The notes beneath the pieces were generated by a model, which ran no database searches, was not told where the DNA came from, and saw only the letters and a program-made list of their open reading frames with translations. 64,000 nucleotides of DNA, from assembly GCA_027013295.1 (NCBI GenBank), contig JALUXP010000023.1, forward strand, positions 29,964 to 93,963, written 5' to 3'. The first letter of the stretch is position 1, and each line of letters starts with the position of its first letter. Source of the stretch: Sulfurimonas sp. Its GTDB lineage: Bacteria > Campylobacterota > Campylobacteria > Campylobacterales > Sulfurimonadaceae. The position numbers were made by a program, and so were the translations under genes. Shown here in pieces: positions 10,344 to 19,044 of this stretch.

Positions 10344-10577
10344 ATGAAAAAACCAATATTATATATCACTTTAAGTTTGATTGCGGTTCTATTTACAGCT
10401 TGTACTAATTTTACTTTAAATACTGCGATGTGTGAACAAATTGCATTGGATCCTCTTGCAACAATGCCAGAAGAGTGTAGAATTTACAATGAAGATGAAG
10501 CACAAAAGTCATTTGACAATACTCAAAACAAAAATATGGAGTCCAATGAGAGCATCGAATTTCATAACGAGAATTAG
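10344..10577 (+). CDS. Small putative lipoprotein
   Basis: 77 aa with lipobox LFTAC; follows thyX closely. Confidence 0.55.
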   Translation: MKKPILYITLSLIAVLFTACTNFTLNTAMCEQIALDPLATMPEECRIYNEDEAQKSFDNTQNKNMESNESIEFHNEN

Positions 10578-11741
10578 ATGAACTCTTTAAAGCTTATAGC
10601 CTTAAATTTTACTATCCCTATTGTGGTAGGTGTATTTTTTTTCCTTTTAAATATCTATCAAACATATTTATCGGATTATATTCTTTCTATTGTACCTTTT
10701 TTATTTTACCTTTTGGCGACTATTGTTTTAGTGGTCTCTTGGCACTTCAATCGAACAAAATTTATTTTTGCAATTTTGCCACTCATCCTTTTTTATGCAA
10801 GTTTTTCTTTTTTACCGCAAGACAAAAGTAGAGTTGTTTTTGAGTTGTTTAGTTTTATTTATCCAGTGCATCTTCTCATTTTTTTACTTTTTAAAGAGCG
10901 AGGACTTTTCACTCTTTGGGGTTATTTGAAGATTTTATTGTTTTTAACGGAAGTGGGTATAGTGGCTTGGTTTGTAGAGTTTCCAAATCAACTCCTTGCA
11001 GAGATATTGGGTGCAAAGATTTTTGCTTTTAACCTTGTCCCACTTTCAGACATCTCTTTCGTGACTGGGGTTGTGGTACTCCTTGTGATGCTCTTGTTAG
11101 TTTTATTTGGGCATCTGCTTATCTATTATGCATCTTATGTGGTGATACTCATCTCCTTTTACCTTGGTTTTTACTTCGTGAAGTATCCTCATGCCCTAGA
11201 GCATAGTTTCATAGCCATAGAGCTTATTGTCCTTATCCTCTTAGTGAGGGAGGCATATAGACTTGCATACTTTGATGAGTTAACCTCTCTACCAGGGAGA
11301 CGCGCCCTCATAGAAGATATGGCAAAACTAGGTCGTAAATACTCCCTTGCAATGGTTGACATAGACTTTTTCAAAAAGTTTAACGATACCTATGGACACG
11401 ATACAGGTGATGAGGTTTTAAAAATGGTAGCTACAAAGTTAGCCGAAGTGGGTGGTGGAAAAGCTTATAGATATGGGGGAGAAGAGTTTACCATTTTGTT
11501 CCCCTCTCGAGAGCTTGATGAATCTTATATATTTGCAGATATTCTGCGAGAAAATATTGCAACTTCACCTTTCATAGTGCGAGGTAAAAAGGCAAACAAA
11601 AAGATTTTCATCAATATATCTGTGGGAATTGTACAAAGTAGTTCTAAAGATAATGACCCTTTTGATGCAATGAAGAGAGCCGATAAAGCTCTCTACAAAG
11701 CAAAAGAATCAGGACGAAATAAGGTAGTCAAAGCGAAATAG
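10578..11741 (+). CDS. Membrane-bound GGDEF diguanylate cyclase
   Basis: Multiple TM helices then LTSLPGRRALIEDM...YRYGGEEFTILFP (GGEEF). Confidence 0.92.
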   Translation: MNSLKLIALNFTIPIVVGVFFFLLNIYQTYLSDYILSIVPFLFYLLATIVLVVSWHFNRTKFIFAILPLILFYASFSFLPQDKSRVVFELFSFIYPVHLLIFLLFKERGLFTLWGYLKILLFLTEVGIVAWFVEFPNQLLAEILGAKIFAFNLVPLSDISFVTGVVVLLVMLLLVLFGHLLIYYASYVVILISFYLGFYFVKYPHALEHSFIAIELIVLILLVREAYRLAYFDELTSLPGRRALIEDMAKLGRKYSLAMVDIDFFKKFNDTYGHDTGDEVLKMVATKLAEVGGGKAYRYGGEEFTILFPSRELDESYIFADILRENIATSPFIVRGKKANKKIFINISVGIVQSSSKDNDPFDAMKRADKALYKAKESGRNKVVKAK

Positions 11742-11772
11742 GTTATAATTTCAAAAAATAAAGGAATATTAA

Positions 11773-12282
11773 ATGTGTGAATTATGTTCAAGCGATGAAG
11801 AATTAAGTAGTTTTGTAGTGAGTGGCAGGGATGATGCAGAGGTAACTTTGTGTGTAACTTGTAAAACACAGATAGAGAGTGGGGAGTTAGATGAGACACA
11901 TTTTAACTGTTTAAATGATGCTATGTGGAGTGAATCTCCAGCTGTAAAAGTGCTGACATTTAGACTACTCAATAAACTAGGTCGTCAAGACTTAGTCGAT
12001 ATGATCTATCTTGAAGAAGATGAAAGAGCATGGGCAGAATCAGGACTAGATGATGATGCAGAGGATGTTTTAGTCTATAAAGATGCAAATGGTGTAACTC
12101 TAAGTGTAGGAGATACAGTAGTTATCACAAAAGATTTAGATGTAAAAGGGACTACCTTTGTTGCAAAACGGGGAACTGCAGTTCGCAACATCGCTCTTGT
12201 TCACGGGAATGCAGACCTTATCGAAGGGCGTGTTAACGGAGTTAAAATTCAGATTTTAACGAAGTTTTTGAAAAAGTCGTAA
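11773..12282 (+). CDS. PhnA/YjdM-like zinc-ribbon domain protein
   Basis: MCELCSSDEEL...CVTCKTQ... and C-terminal DANGVTLSVGDTVVITKDLDVKGTTFVAKRGTAVRNIAL typical of PhnA domain. Confidence 0.85.
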   Translation: MCELCSSDEELSSFVVSGRDDAEVTLCVTCKTQIESGELDETHFNCLNDAMWSESPAVKVLTFRLLNKLGRQDLVDMIYLEEDERAWAESGLDDDAEDVLVYKDANGVTLSVGDTVVITKDLDVKGTTFVAKRGTAVRNIALVHGNADLIEGRVNGVKIQILTKFLKKS

Positions 12283-12296
12283 GGTCAATTATAATA

Positions 12297-15200
12297 ATGA
12301 TTAATAAAGGAAATTTTAAGCAAGTATTATTGAAGTTGGGGTTTACACTTACAAATGATAGTTATACTAAAAAATTTTCTGAATTTAATACTGAGCTAAA
12401 AGTTGATTTTGAAAAACAAGAACTTATTTACCCTGAAAAAGATGGTTTCACAGTCAACGAAAGACAGACTTGTAACTTTAAACAGGCTGAAAATTTTGTA
12501 GTCTTTGAGTGTGTAGATAGGCTCCTCTCCCAAAAATACAATCCAAAACACATAGAATTAGAACCAAAGTGGCAAGTAGGACATGGGGCAAGTGGTGGCC
12601 GTGCAGATATTCTCATAAAAGACAATGATGAAAATGCACTTCTCATTATAGAGTGTAAAACAGCAGGTGCAGAGTTTACAAAAGCATGGAACACTACACA
12701 GGTAAAACCTACACAACTCTTCTCTTATGTCCAACAAACACGAAGCACGAAGTTTATAGCACTTTATGCAAGTGACTTTGTAGATGAGAAAGTAAAAGCA
12801 GACTACTATCTTATCAATGTATCAGACAATAAAAAACTCCTAGAGAGTGATAAAAGTCTCAAAAGCTATGCAGATGCAAATACAGTAGATGAGATTTATG
12901 CTGTTTGGGTAGATACCTATAAAAAAGATTATGCGACTATAGGGCTTTTTGAAGATACACGAGCTTATGAGATAGGAAAAGAGAAGTACTCAGTTGATGA
13001 TTTAAAACAAGTAAGTTCAAGAGATATTCAAGGGAAGTATCATGAGTTTGCAACGATTATGCGTCAGCATAATGTCAGTGGTCGTGAAAATGCTTTTGAT
13101 AAACTTGTCAATCTTTTTCTCTGCAAGGTTGTAGATGAAGCAAACAACCCTCAAGAGTTAAAGTTTTTTTGGAAGGGTGTCGCTTATGATGACCCTTTTT
13201 CTATGCAAGATAGACTCAACCACCTCTACAAAATAGGGATGAAAAAGTTTTTAGGTGAAGATATAACCTACATAGAGAACTCTCAGATAGACTCTGCCTT
13301 TAGTGTCTTTGCAGATAAGCCAAATATGACAAAAGAGATCATAGAGGGCTTTTTTAAAGAGCTGAAGTTTTTCACTAACAATGACTTCTCTTTTATAGAT
13401 GTTCACAACGAACCACTTTTTCATCAAAACTTTGAAGTACTTCTCAAAATACTCAAAATGCTTCAAGATATAAAACTCACAGGAGCAGATGAGGAGCATC
13501 AGTTCTTAGGTGATATGTTTGAGGGCTTTTTAGATAATGGCATTAAACAGAGTGAGGGGCAGTTTTTTACTCCTATGCCGATAGTCAAGTTTATAGCAAA
13601 CTCTCTTCCACTAGAGAGCATCCAAAAAAAGCAAGATAATCCAAAAGCGATAGATTACGCTTGTGGTGCAGGGCATTTTTTAAATGAAGTAGCAAACCAT
13701 TTTCCTAAAGAGTACCATAAAAATATCTATGGAATAGAGAAAGAGTATAGACTCTCTAAAGTAGCAAAAGTGAGCTCTTTTATGTATGGGCAAGATGATA
13801 TTAACATCATCTATGCTGATGCACTCTCCTCTCAAAGCAAAGTGCAAAACGATAGCTTTTCAGTTTTGGTCGCAAACCCACCCTACAGTGTCAAAGGTTT
13901 TTTAGAGACACTTGATGAGGGAGATAGAGATGCGTTTGAGTTGCTCAAGAGCATAGAAGCCAAAAGCTACACAGCAAACAACTCCATAGAGTGCTTTTTC
14001 ATAGAGCGTGCAAAGCAGTTACTCCAAAAAGATGGAGTAGCAGGCATCATCCTCCCAAGTTCCATACTCTCAAAGGGAACACAAAACATAGCAACAAACA
14101 AGAGCAATATCTATGTAAAAACAAGAGAGATACTTTTTAAGTATTTTGACATCATAGCCATAGCTGAGTTTGGCAGTGGGACATTTGGAAAAACAGGGAC
14201 AAATACAGTCACACTCTTTTTACAACGCCGCCCAAATAACCCAGATATGCAAAAGCATCTTGAGTATATGCTAAAGAGTTGGTTTAGTGGGGACTTCACA
14301 ACCAATGAGATGTTTAAAGATAAAGATCTACTTCAAGAGTATGTAAAACACATAGAGGTAGATTTAGCAGATTATAAGTCACTTTTAGAGGGGAAGCCAA
14401 ACGAAAATCTTCTTAAAAACGAGATGTTTGTAGAGTACGCTGAAGAGTTCTTAAAACTCACAGAGACAAAAAATCGTAAAAAACAAAAAACTTATAAAGC
14501 CCTAAGTGCAGACAAACGCCAAGAGATAGAGCATAATGAGCTAGTCAAATATATGCAACTTATAGAAGAAGATAAATTCTACTACTTCTCTTTAGCATTT
14601 CTCAACAAAAAAGAGGTACTCATAGTGAAAGCACCCTCTGATGGTGCAAAAAACAAGAAGTTTTTAGGCTATGAGTGGAGTGGTAGAAAGGGTGATGAGG
14701 GTATAAAGTACATCACAAGCAGTGCTACAAAAGCAGAAAAGCAAGAGGACAGCGAGAGTGAGACACTAGAAAACATCTTAAACCTCAGTAGTATCCAAAC
14801 ACCACTCTATAATCCAAATGATAGAGAGGATGAGAGTAAGATAAACTCACTCATATCTAAAAATTTCTCTGATGAGGTTGTAGAAATACCAGAGCATTTA
14901 AGTGAGTTTGTGAATAAGGCTCGGCTTGTGGATATGCTAGACTTCTCTAGGGGTGAGTTTGGCAAATACATTAATACAAGTCCAAAAAGAAATATTACAC
15001 TTAATAGTCGGTGGAAATTTGTAAAATTGATGAATGAATGTGATGTTAGAGATGGTACACATGAGAGTCCAAAATTTTATGAGCAAGGCTATCCTTTAAT
15101 CACATCAAAAAATCTAGTTGAAGGAAGAATTGATTTTAGTGATATAAAATATATTTCAAAAGAAGACTATCTATCATTTAATAAACGCTCAAAAGTTGAG

Positions 15201-16100
15201 GAAGGAGATGTCTTATTCGCAATGATTGGAACTGTTGGAAATCCAGTTATAGTAAAGACAGATGTAGAAATTGCAATTAAAAATGTTGCATTATTCAAAG
15301 AGATACAAGGGACAAAACTACTTAATAGTTATTTAACATTACTTTTAGATTATGAAATTGTCAAAGTACAATTAGAATCTGAACAAAGAGGTTCAAATAG
15401 AAAATTTGTGTCACTAACAATTTTGCGTAACTTACAAATCCCCCTCCCACCCCTAAACATCCAAGAAAAGATAGTAAAAGAGTGTGAAGTTGTAGATAGG
15501 GATGTGCAAAAAGCAGAGAGTGAGATAGAAAAATCAAAAGAGAGTATAGAAACACTCTTTAAAGAAACACTCTCTAAGGCAACACAGAGTTTTAAACTTA
15601 GTGATGCAAACAGTTTTAGTGTCTCTATAGGAAAACGCATACTCAAAAATGAGTTTACACAAAATGAAGATGATATACCTGTCTATAGTGCAAATGTCTT
15701 TGATCCATTTGGGACTATAAACAAAGATTTACTCAAAGACTTTAGTATTCCATCAGTTTTATGGGGCATAGATGGGGATTGGATGGTAAACTACTTAGAA
15801 AAAGAGCAACCATTCTATCCAACTGACCATTGTGGTGTTTTGAGAGTAAAAACTGATGAAGTACATCCTAGATATTTAACATGGGTACTCAAACAAGAGG
15901 GCGAAAAAGTCCGTTTTTCAAGAACACATAGAGCCTCAATAGATAGAATAAAAGGCATAACAGTAAATGCTCCATCAAAGAAAGAGCAGGAAACTTTAGT
16001 AAAAGAAGTCCAAAAACTAGAAGAAAAGATAGCAACAGCTCAAAAAACACTAGAGAGTTCAAGTGAGAAAAAACAGGCTATTTTAAAGAAATATTTGTGA
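12297..16100 (+). CDS. Single-polypeptide restriction/methylation/specificity enzyme (Type IIG/IIB-like, R-M-S architecture)
   Basis: N-terminal PD-(D/E)XK-like ADILIKDNDENALLIIECKT; MTase motif I AIDYACGAGHFLNEV and motif IV NPPYSV; two HsdS-like TRD/coiled-coil units near residues 900-1080 and 1110-1267. Confidence 0.88.
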   Translation: MINKGNFKQVLLKLGFTLTNDSYTKKFSEFNTELKVDFEKQELIYPEKDGFTVNERQTCNFKQAENFVVFECVDRLLSQKYNPKHIELEPKWQVGHGASGGRADILIKDNDENALLIIECKTAGAEFTKAWNTTQVKPTQLFSYVQQTRSTKFIALYASDFVDEKVKADYYLINVSDNKKLLESDKSLKSYADANTVDEIYAVWVDTYKKDYATIGLFEDTRAYEIGKEKYSVDDLKQVSSRDIQGKYHEFATIMRQHNVSGRENAFDKLVNLFLCKVVDEANNPQELKFFWKGVAYDDPFSMQDRLNHLYKIGMKKFLGEDITYIENSQIDSAFSVFADKPNMTKEIIEGFFKELKFFTNNDFSFIDVHNEPLFHQNFEVLLKILKMLQDIKLTGADEEHQFLGDMFEGFLDNGIKQSEGQFFTPMPIVKFIANSLPLESIQKKQDNPKAIDYACGAGHFLNEVANHFPKEYHKNIYGIEKEYRLSKVAKVSSFMYGQDDINIIYADALSSQSKVQNDSFSVLVANPPYSVKGFLETLDEGDRDAFELLKSIEAKSYTANNSIECFFIERAKQLLQKDGVAGIILPSSILSKGTQNIATNKSNIYVKTREILFKYFDIIAIAEFGSGTFGKTGTNTVTLFLQRRPNNPDMQKHLEYMLKSWFSGDFTTNEMFKDKDLLQEYVKHIEVDLADYKSLLEGKPNENLLKNEMFVEYAEEFLKLTETKNRKKQKTYKALSADKRQEIEHNELVKYMQLIEEDKFYYFSLAFLNKKEVLIVKAPSDGAKNKKFLGYEWSGRKGDEGIKYITSSATKAEKQEDSESETLENILNLSSIQTPLYNPNDREDESKINSLISKNFSDEVVEIPEHLSEFVNKARLVDMLDFSRGEFGKYINTSPKRNITLNSRWKFVKLMNECDVRDGTHESPKFYEQGYPLITSKNLVEGRIDFSDIKYISKEDYLSFNKRSKVEEGDVLFAMIGTVGNPVIVKTDVEIAIKNVALFKEIQGTKLLNSYLTLLLDYEIVKVQLESEQRGSNRKFVSLTILRNLQIPLPPLNIQEKIVKECEVVDRDVQKAESEIEKSKESIETLFKETLSKATQSFKLSDANSFSVSIGKRILKNEFTQNEDDIPVYSANVFDPFGTINKDLLKDFSIPSVLWGIDGDWMVNYLEKEQPFYPTDHCGVLRVKTDEVHPRYLTWVLKQEGEKVRFSRTHRASIDRIKGITVNAPSKKEQETLVKEVQKLEEKIATAQKTLESSSEKKQAILKKYL

Positions 16101-16172
16101 AATATTGCAATATGACATATTTTGATACTCAAGTTTATTTTTTCTGTATAATTGAGGAAAAAGGTTAATTTT

Positions 16173-16445
16173 ATGACTAAAAATGTACTTTTAAAAGCAA
16201 AGGATTTTGCAACGGAGATAACTATTCATAATGCAAGAGAAAATATGATGAGTACACAACATCAAATATCTCAAGAGCATATTACAAACAACAAGGCAGT
16301 AAGAAGTACACTTATATCTCGTGGAATTACACCAGAAAATCTTCCTCCTGAGGTTGATGTAAAAAAAGTTGAGAGAAAGATAAACTCCGATGAAAAGAAA
16401 GTATTGAAAAATATAAAAACTTTAAATAAAGATGATAATAGATGA
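16173..16445 (+). CDS. DinD C-terminal-like fragment (DNA-damage-inducible protein D remnant)
   Basis: FATEITIHNARENMMSTQHQISQEHITNNKAVRSTLISRGITPENLPPEVDVKKVERK resembles the C-terminal segment of DinD; the N-terminal BRO-like domain is absent. ORF-track start 16152 is a non-ATG extension. Confidence 0.7.
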   Translation: MTKNVLLKAKDFATEITIHNARENMMSTQHQISQEHITNNKAVRSTLISRGITPENLPPEVDVKKVERKINSDEKKVLKNIKTLNKDDNR

Positions 16446-17542
16446 AAGCAAATGATAGATTTCACGAGATAGATAAAGATTTTCGTAACCCCTATGCTCG
16501 TGATAGAGATAGGGTGATCCACTCTGGTAGTTTTAGAAAGTTAGAGTACAAAACTCAAGTTTTTTTAAATCATGAGGGGGATTTTTTTCGTACCCGTCTC
16601 ACTCACTCTATTGAGGTCTCGCAGATTGCTCGTTCTATCACTTCTCATTTTGGACTCAACGAGTCTTTAGCGGAAGCTATAGCTCTCTCTCATGACTTAG
16701 GACATACACCTTTTGGTCATGTGGGAGGCGATACCTTAGATACCTGTTTAAAAAAAGATGGGTTTAAAAATGGTTTTGAACACAACTTTCAGTCCTTCCG
16801 TGTAGTCTCTTCTTTAGAAAAACGCTATAATGGTTTTGATGGACTTAACCTTACTTTTGCAACCCTAGAGGGGATCTTAAAGCACTCATATCCTTACAAA
16901 AAAAGTTTTCTTCCCCCTAGCATCCATGAACAATTTAATCTCGATACCCACCCCTCCATCGAGGCGATGATAGTAGATAGAGCCGACGAGATAGCCTATA
17001 TGTCTCACGATATTGATGATGGGGTTAACTCTGGTTTTATCCGTTTTGAAGATCTCAAGAGTAGTGAATTAGCACGAGAAATCCTCCAAAAGGTAGAAGA
17101 AGAAGGGATTACTGAAGAAAATTCTGAGATGTTTCGCTATCGTTTTAGTTCCCACCTCATCAATCATCTTGTATATTCACTTTTAGAGTATTCACAAGGC
17201 AAGTTTGATGCAAAAGAGATATACTGTGCATCTATAGATGCACAAGAAAATTTACCCATTGGTTTCGAGCCAAGTTTAGAAACGAAAATAAAAAAACTCA
17301 AAAAGTTATTGTTTGAAAAACTTTATCAACATAAAAATATAACACGAAGAATGTATGCTGGAAAAAAGGCAGTAGAGGGCATCTACAAGGGCTTAATGGA
17401 TGAGGATAAAATGCTTCCAAAATTTTACTACGAGCAGTTAAGTAAAAGAGCAAAACATAGGGTTGTAGCAGATTATATTGCTAGTATGAGCGATAGATAT
17501 GCTCTGAGTTTTTACAATGAGATGTATGGAAAACTTAAATAG
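16442..17542 (+). CDS. dgt: Deoxyguanosinetriphosphate triphosphohydrolase-like protein (HD domain)
   Basis: RDRVIHSGSFRKLEYKTQVF, RTRLTHSIEVSQIAR, LSHDLGHTPFGHVG, MSHDIDDG. Confidence 0.93.
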   Translation: MKANDRFHEIDKDFRNPYARDRDRVIHSGSFRKLEYKTQVFLNHEGDFFRTRLTHSIEVSQIARSITSHFGLNESLAEAIALSHDLGHTPFGHVGGDTLDTCLKKDGFKNGFEHNFQSFRVVSSLEKRYNGFDGLNLTFATLEGILKHSYPYKKSFLPPSIHEQFNLDTHPSIEAMIVDRADEIAYMSHDIDDGVNSGFIRFEDLKSSELAREILQKVEEEGITEENSEMFRYRFSSHLINHLVYSLLEYSQGKFDAKEIYCASIDAQENLPIGFEPSLETKIKKLKKLLFEKLYQHKNITRRMYAGKKAVEGIYKGLMDEDKMLPKFYYEQLSKRAKHRVVADYIASMSDRYALSFYNEMYGKLK

Positions 17543-17588
17543 ATAGAAGTTTGATTGGAGGAGGAAGATTTAGCCCGAAGGCTAATTC

Positions 17589-17801
17589 TTATAGGCGTGA
17601 TTCGTAGCGTCTCATCATATAAAGACGCTTAAGCATTTTCTTACGAGAAGCTATTTTGAATTTCTTACGCTTTTCTGTTTCAGTTTCGTGGAAACGGCGA
17701 GCACGAGCTTCAGTAACGATTAAGTTACGGTCAGTCTGCTTCTTGAAACGGCGGTAAGAAGCATCAAAATTATCATCTGAACGAAGTACTATTCCTGGCA
17801 T
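17589..17801 (-). CDS. rpsU: 30S ribosomal protein S21
   Basis: [48 protein letters not shown]. Confidence 0.93.
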   Translation of the reverse strand: MPGIVLRSDDNFDASYRRFKKQTDRNLIVTEARARRFHETETEKRKKFKIASRKKMLKRLYMMRRYESRL

Positions 17802-17868
17802 ATCACATCACCCACTTTCTTTTAATATTAATACCCGAGAGTATTTGAACTCGCATTATAGCCAAATT

Positions 17869-18216
17869 TTAGTGTCCTGTATAGTTCTCACCTTTTATTT
17901 CACCATATATATCAATAAATATATAGATAGTAGCTCTTTTTTTCTTTTTGATTTTTTCATTGTAAAAGCTAACTTCCCAGTCATTAGAACTTTGATGGTT
18001 TAATTTTTCTGCAGAGAGGACAGGTACATCTCTCCAGTTTTTTGGAATTTTTTTCGTAAGAGTAAGTCTTTTGATCTCCTCTTTTGCGATTCTAATAATG
18101 GCAGTTTTATTGAGTTTTTCATATTTGTCACCATTCGCGTAGTAGTAATAGCTATAACCATTTTTTGCAGATAAGGTGCTAACAATAAGAATAAGGGTAA
18201 GTAATAGAGTTTTAAT
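17869..18216 (-). CDS. Small exported protein (possibly DUF6488-like), ATT start overlapping the crp/fnr-type gene stop
   Basis: Translation from ATT at 18216: (I/M)KTLLLTLILIVSTLSAKNGYSYYYANGDKYEKLNKTAIIRIAKEEIKRLTLTKKIPKNWRDVPVLSAEKLNHQSSNDWEVSFYNEKIKKKKRATIYIFIDIYGEIKGENYTGH*; GAGGAG Shine-Dalgarno 7 nt upstream; ORF track lists only a spurious overlapping frame here. Confidence 0.75.
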   Translation of the reverse strand: MKTLLLTLILIVSTLSAKNGYSYYYYANGDKYEKLNKTAIIRIAKEEIKRLTLTKKIPKNWRDVPVLSAEKLNHQSSNDWEVSFYNEKIKKKKRATIYIFIDIYGEIKGENYTGH

Positions 18217-18847
18217 TGAAGAACTCCTCTAACTTTTCTTTATCAATTCTTTTAGATTTTATATCAATGATGTCGTGATCTTTAAAAAACTTGAGTATTC
18301 GTGAAAGTGTCTCTGGTGAGACACCTAGCATCTCAGCGATCATGATATTTTTTGTCTCAAAAAAATCATCCGCATGAGAATAAAGATACTTTGCAACTCT
18401 CTCTTTGGAGTCTAGTACCAAGTTTGTCGAGATGATATTTTCTAGGTTTTTAATCTTTTTGATGAGAGATGTTTGAATTTGAAAAAGAAGTTTTGGATTT
18501 TTAAGCATAATTTTTTTGAGTTTTTCAAAATCTATTTTAAGATACTCCACATCAGAGTGTGCTTTTGCAGTTGCTGGATAAGGGATATGCTCAAAATTGG
18601 CTACTTCACCTATGAGTTCATATCCTTGAAAATATTTGAGCACTATCTCTTTATGATTGGAAGAGGTTTTGAAGAGTTTTATGATGCCGTTTGTGAGTAA
18701 ATAAAGATACTCAGATTTGTCACCTTCGTAAAATATAAGCCCATCCTTTGCAATCCTATGTTCCGTGCTAAAAGACTCTATTTCAGAGATGGTTGCATCA
18801 TCTAATTCGCTAAATAAAAGTATATTTTGTAGCTGTGTTCTCATCAA
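18212..18847 (-). CDS. Crp/Fnr-family transcriptional regulator (Nss-like), cysteine-free
   Basis: cNMP-binding fold EGDKSEYLYLLTNGIIKLFK; HTH KNIMIAEMLGVSPETLSRILKFFKDHDII; divergent from nos operon. Confidence 0.9.
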   Translation of the reverse strand: MMRTQLQNILLFSELDDATISEIESFSTEHRIAKDGLIFYEGDKSEYLYLLTNGIIKLFKTSSNHKEIVLKYFQGYELIGEVANFEHIPYPATAKAHSDVEYLKIDFEKLKKIMLKNPKLLFQIQTSLIKKIKNLENIISTNLVLDSKERVAKYLYSHADDFFETKNIMIAEMLGVSPETLSRILKFFKDHDIIDIKSKRIDKEKLEEFFN

Positions 18848-18906
18848 GATTCCTTAGGACAAAATTATACGCTCTTTTTGTTAAATTGACCTTACCTATT
18901 TATGAA

Positions 18907-18920
18907 TTGATATAAATCAA
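18907..18920. promoter_or_regulatory. FNR-type box 1
   Basis: TTGATATAAATCAA, perfect match to TTGATNNNNATCAA. Confidence 0.85.
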
Positions 18921-18969
18921 GAAAAGTATTTCTAAGTATATGTTTAAGTTATGAAAAATATATTATATA

Positions 18970-18983
18970 TTGATAAGAATCAA
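18970..18983. promoter_or_regulatory. FNR-type box 2
   Basis: TTGATAAGAATCAA, perfect match to TTGATNNNNATCAA; followed by TGCTATAAT extended -10 (TATAAT 19007-19012). Confidence 0.88.
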
Positions 18984-19044
18984 CACCTAAAACTTAAGAA
19001 ATATGCTATAATCTTTTAATTAATTATGTTTTAAGGACACTATA

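Noticed and set aside
17689-17704. Palindrome-like GTTTCGTGGAAAC in rpsU, initially considered another parS
   Set aside because: Matches the parS consensus poorly in the central positions; explained by rpsU coding sequence.
18000-18185. ORF MLAPYLQKMVIAITTTRM... listed in track
   Set aside because: Wrong frame overlapping the better supported ATT-start exported protein at 17869-18216.
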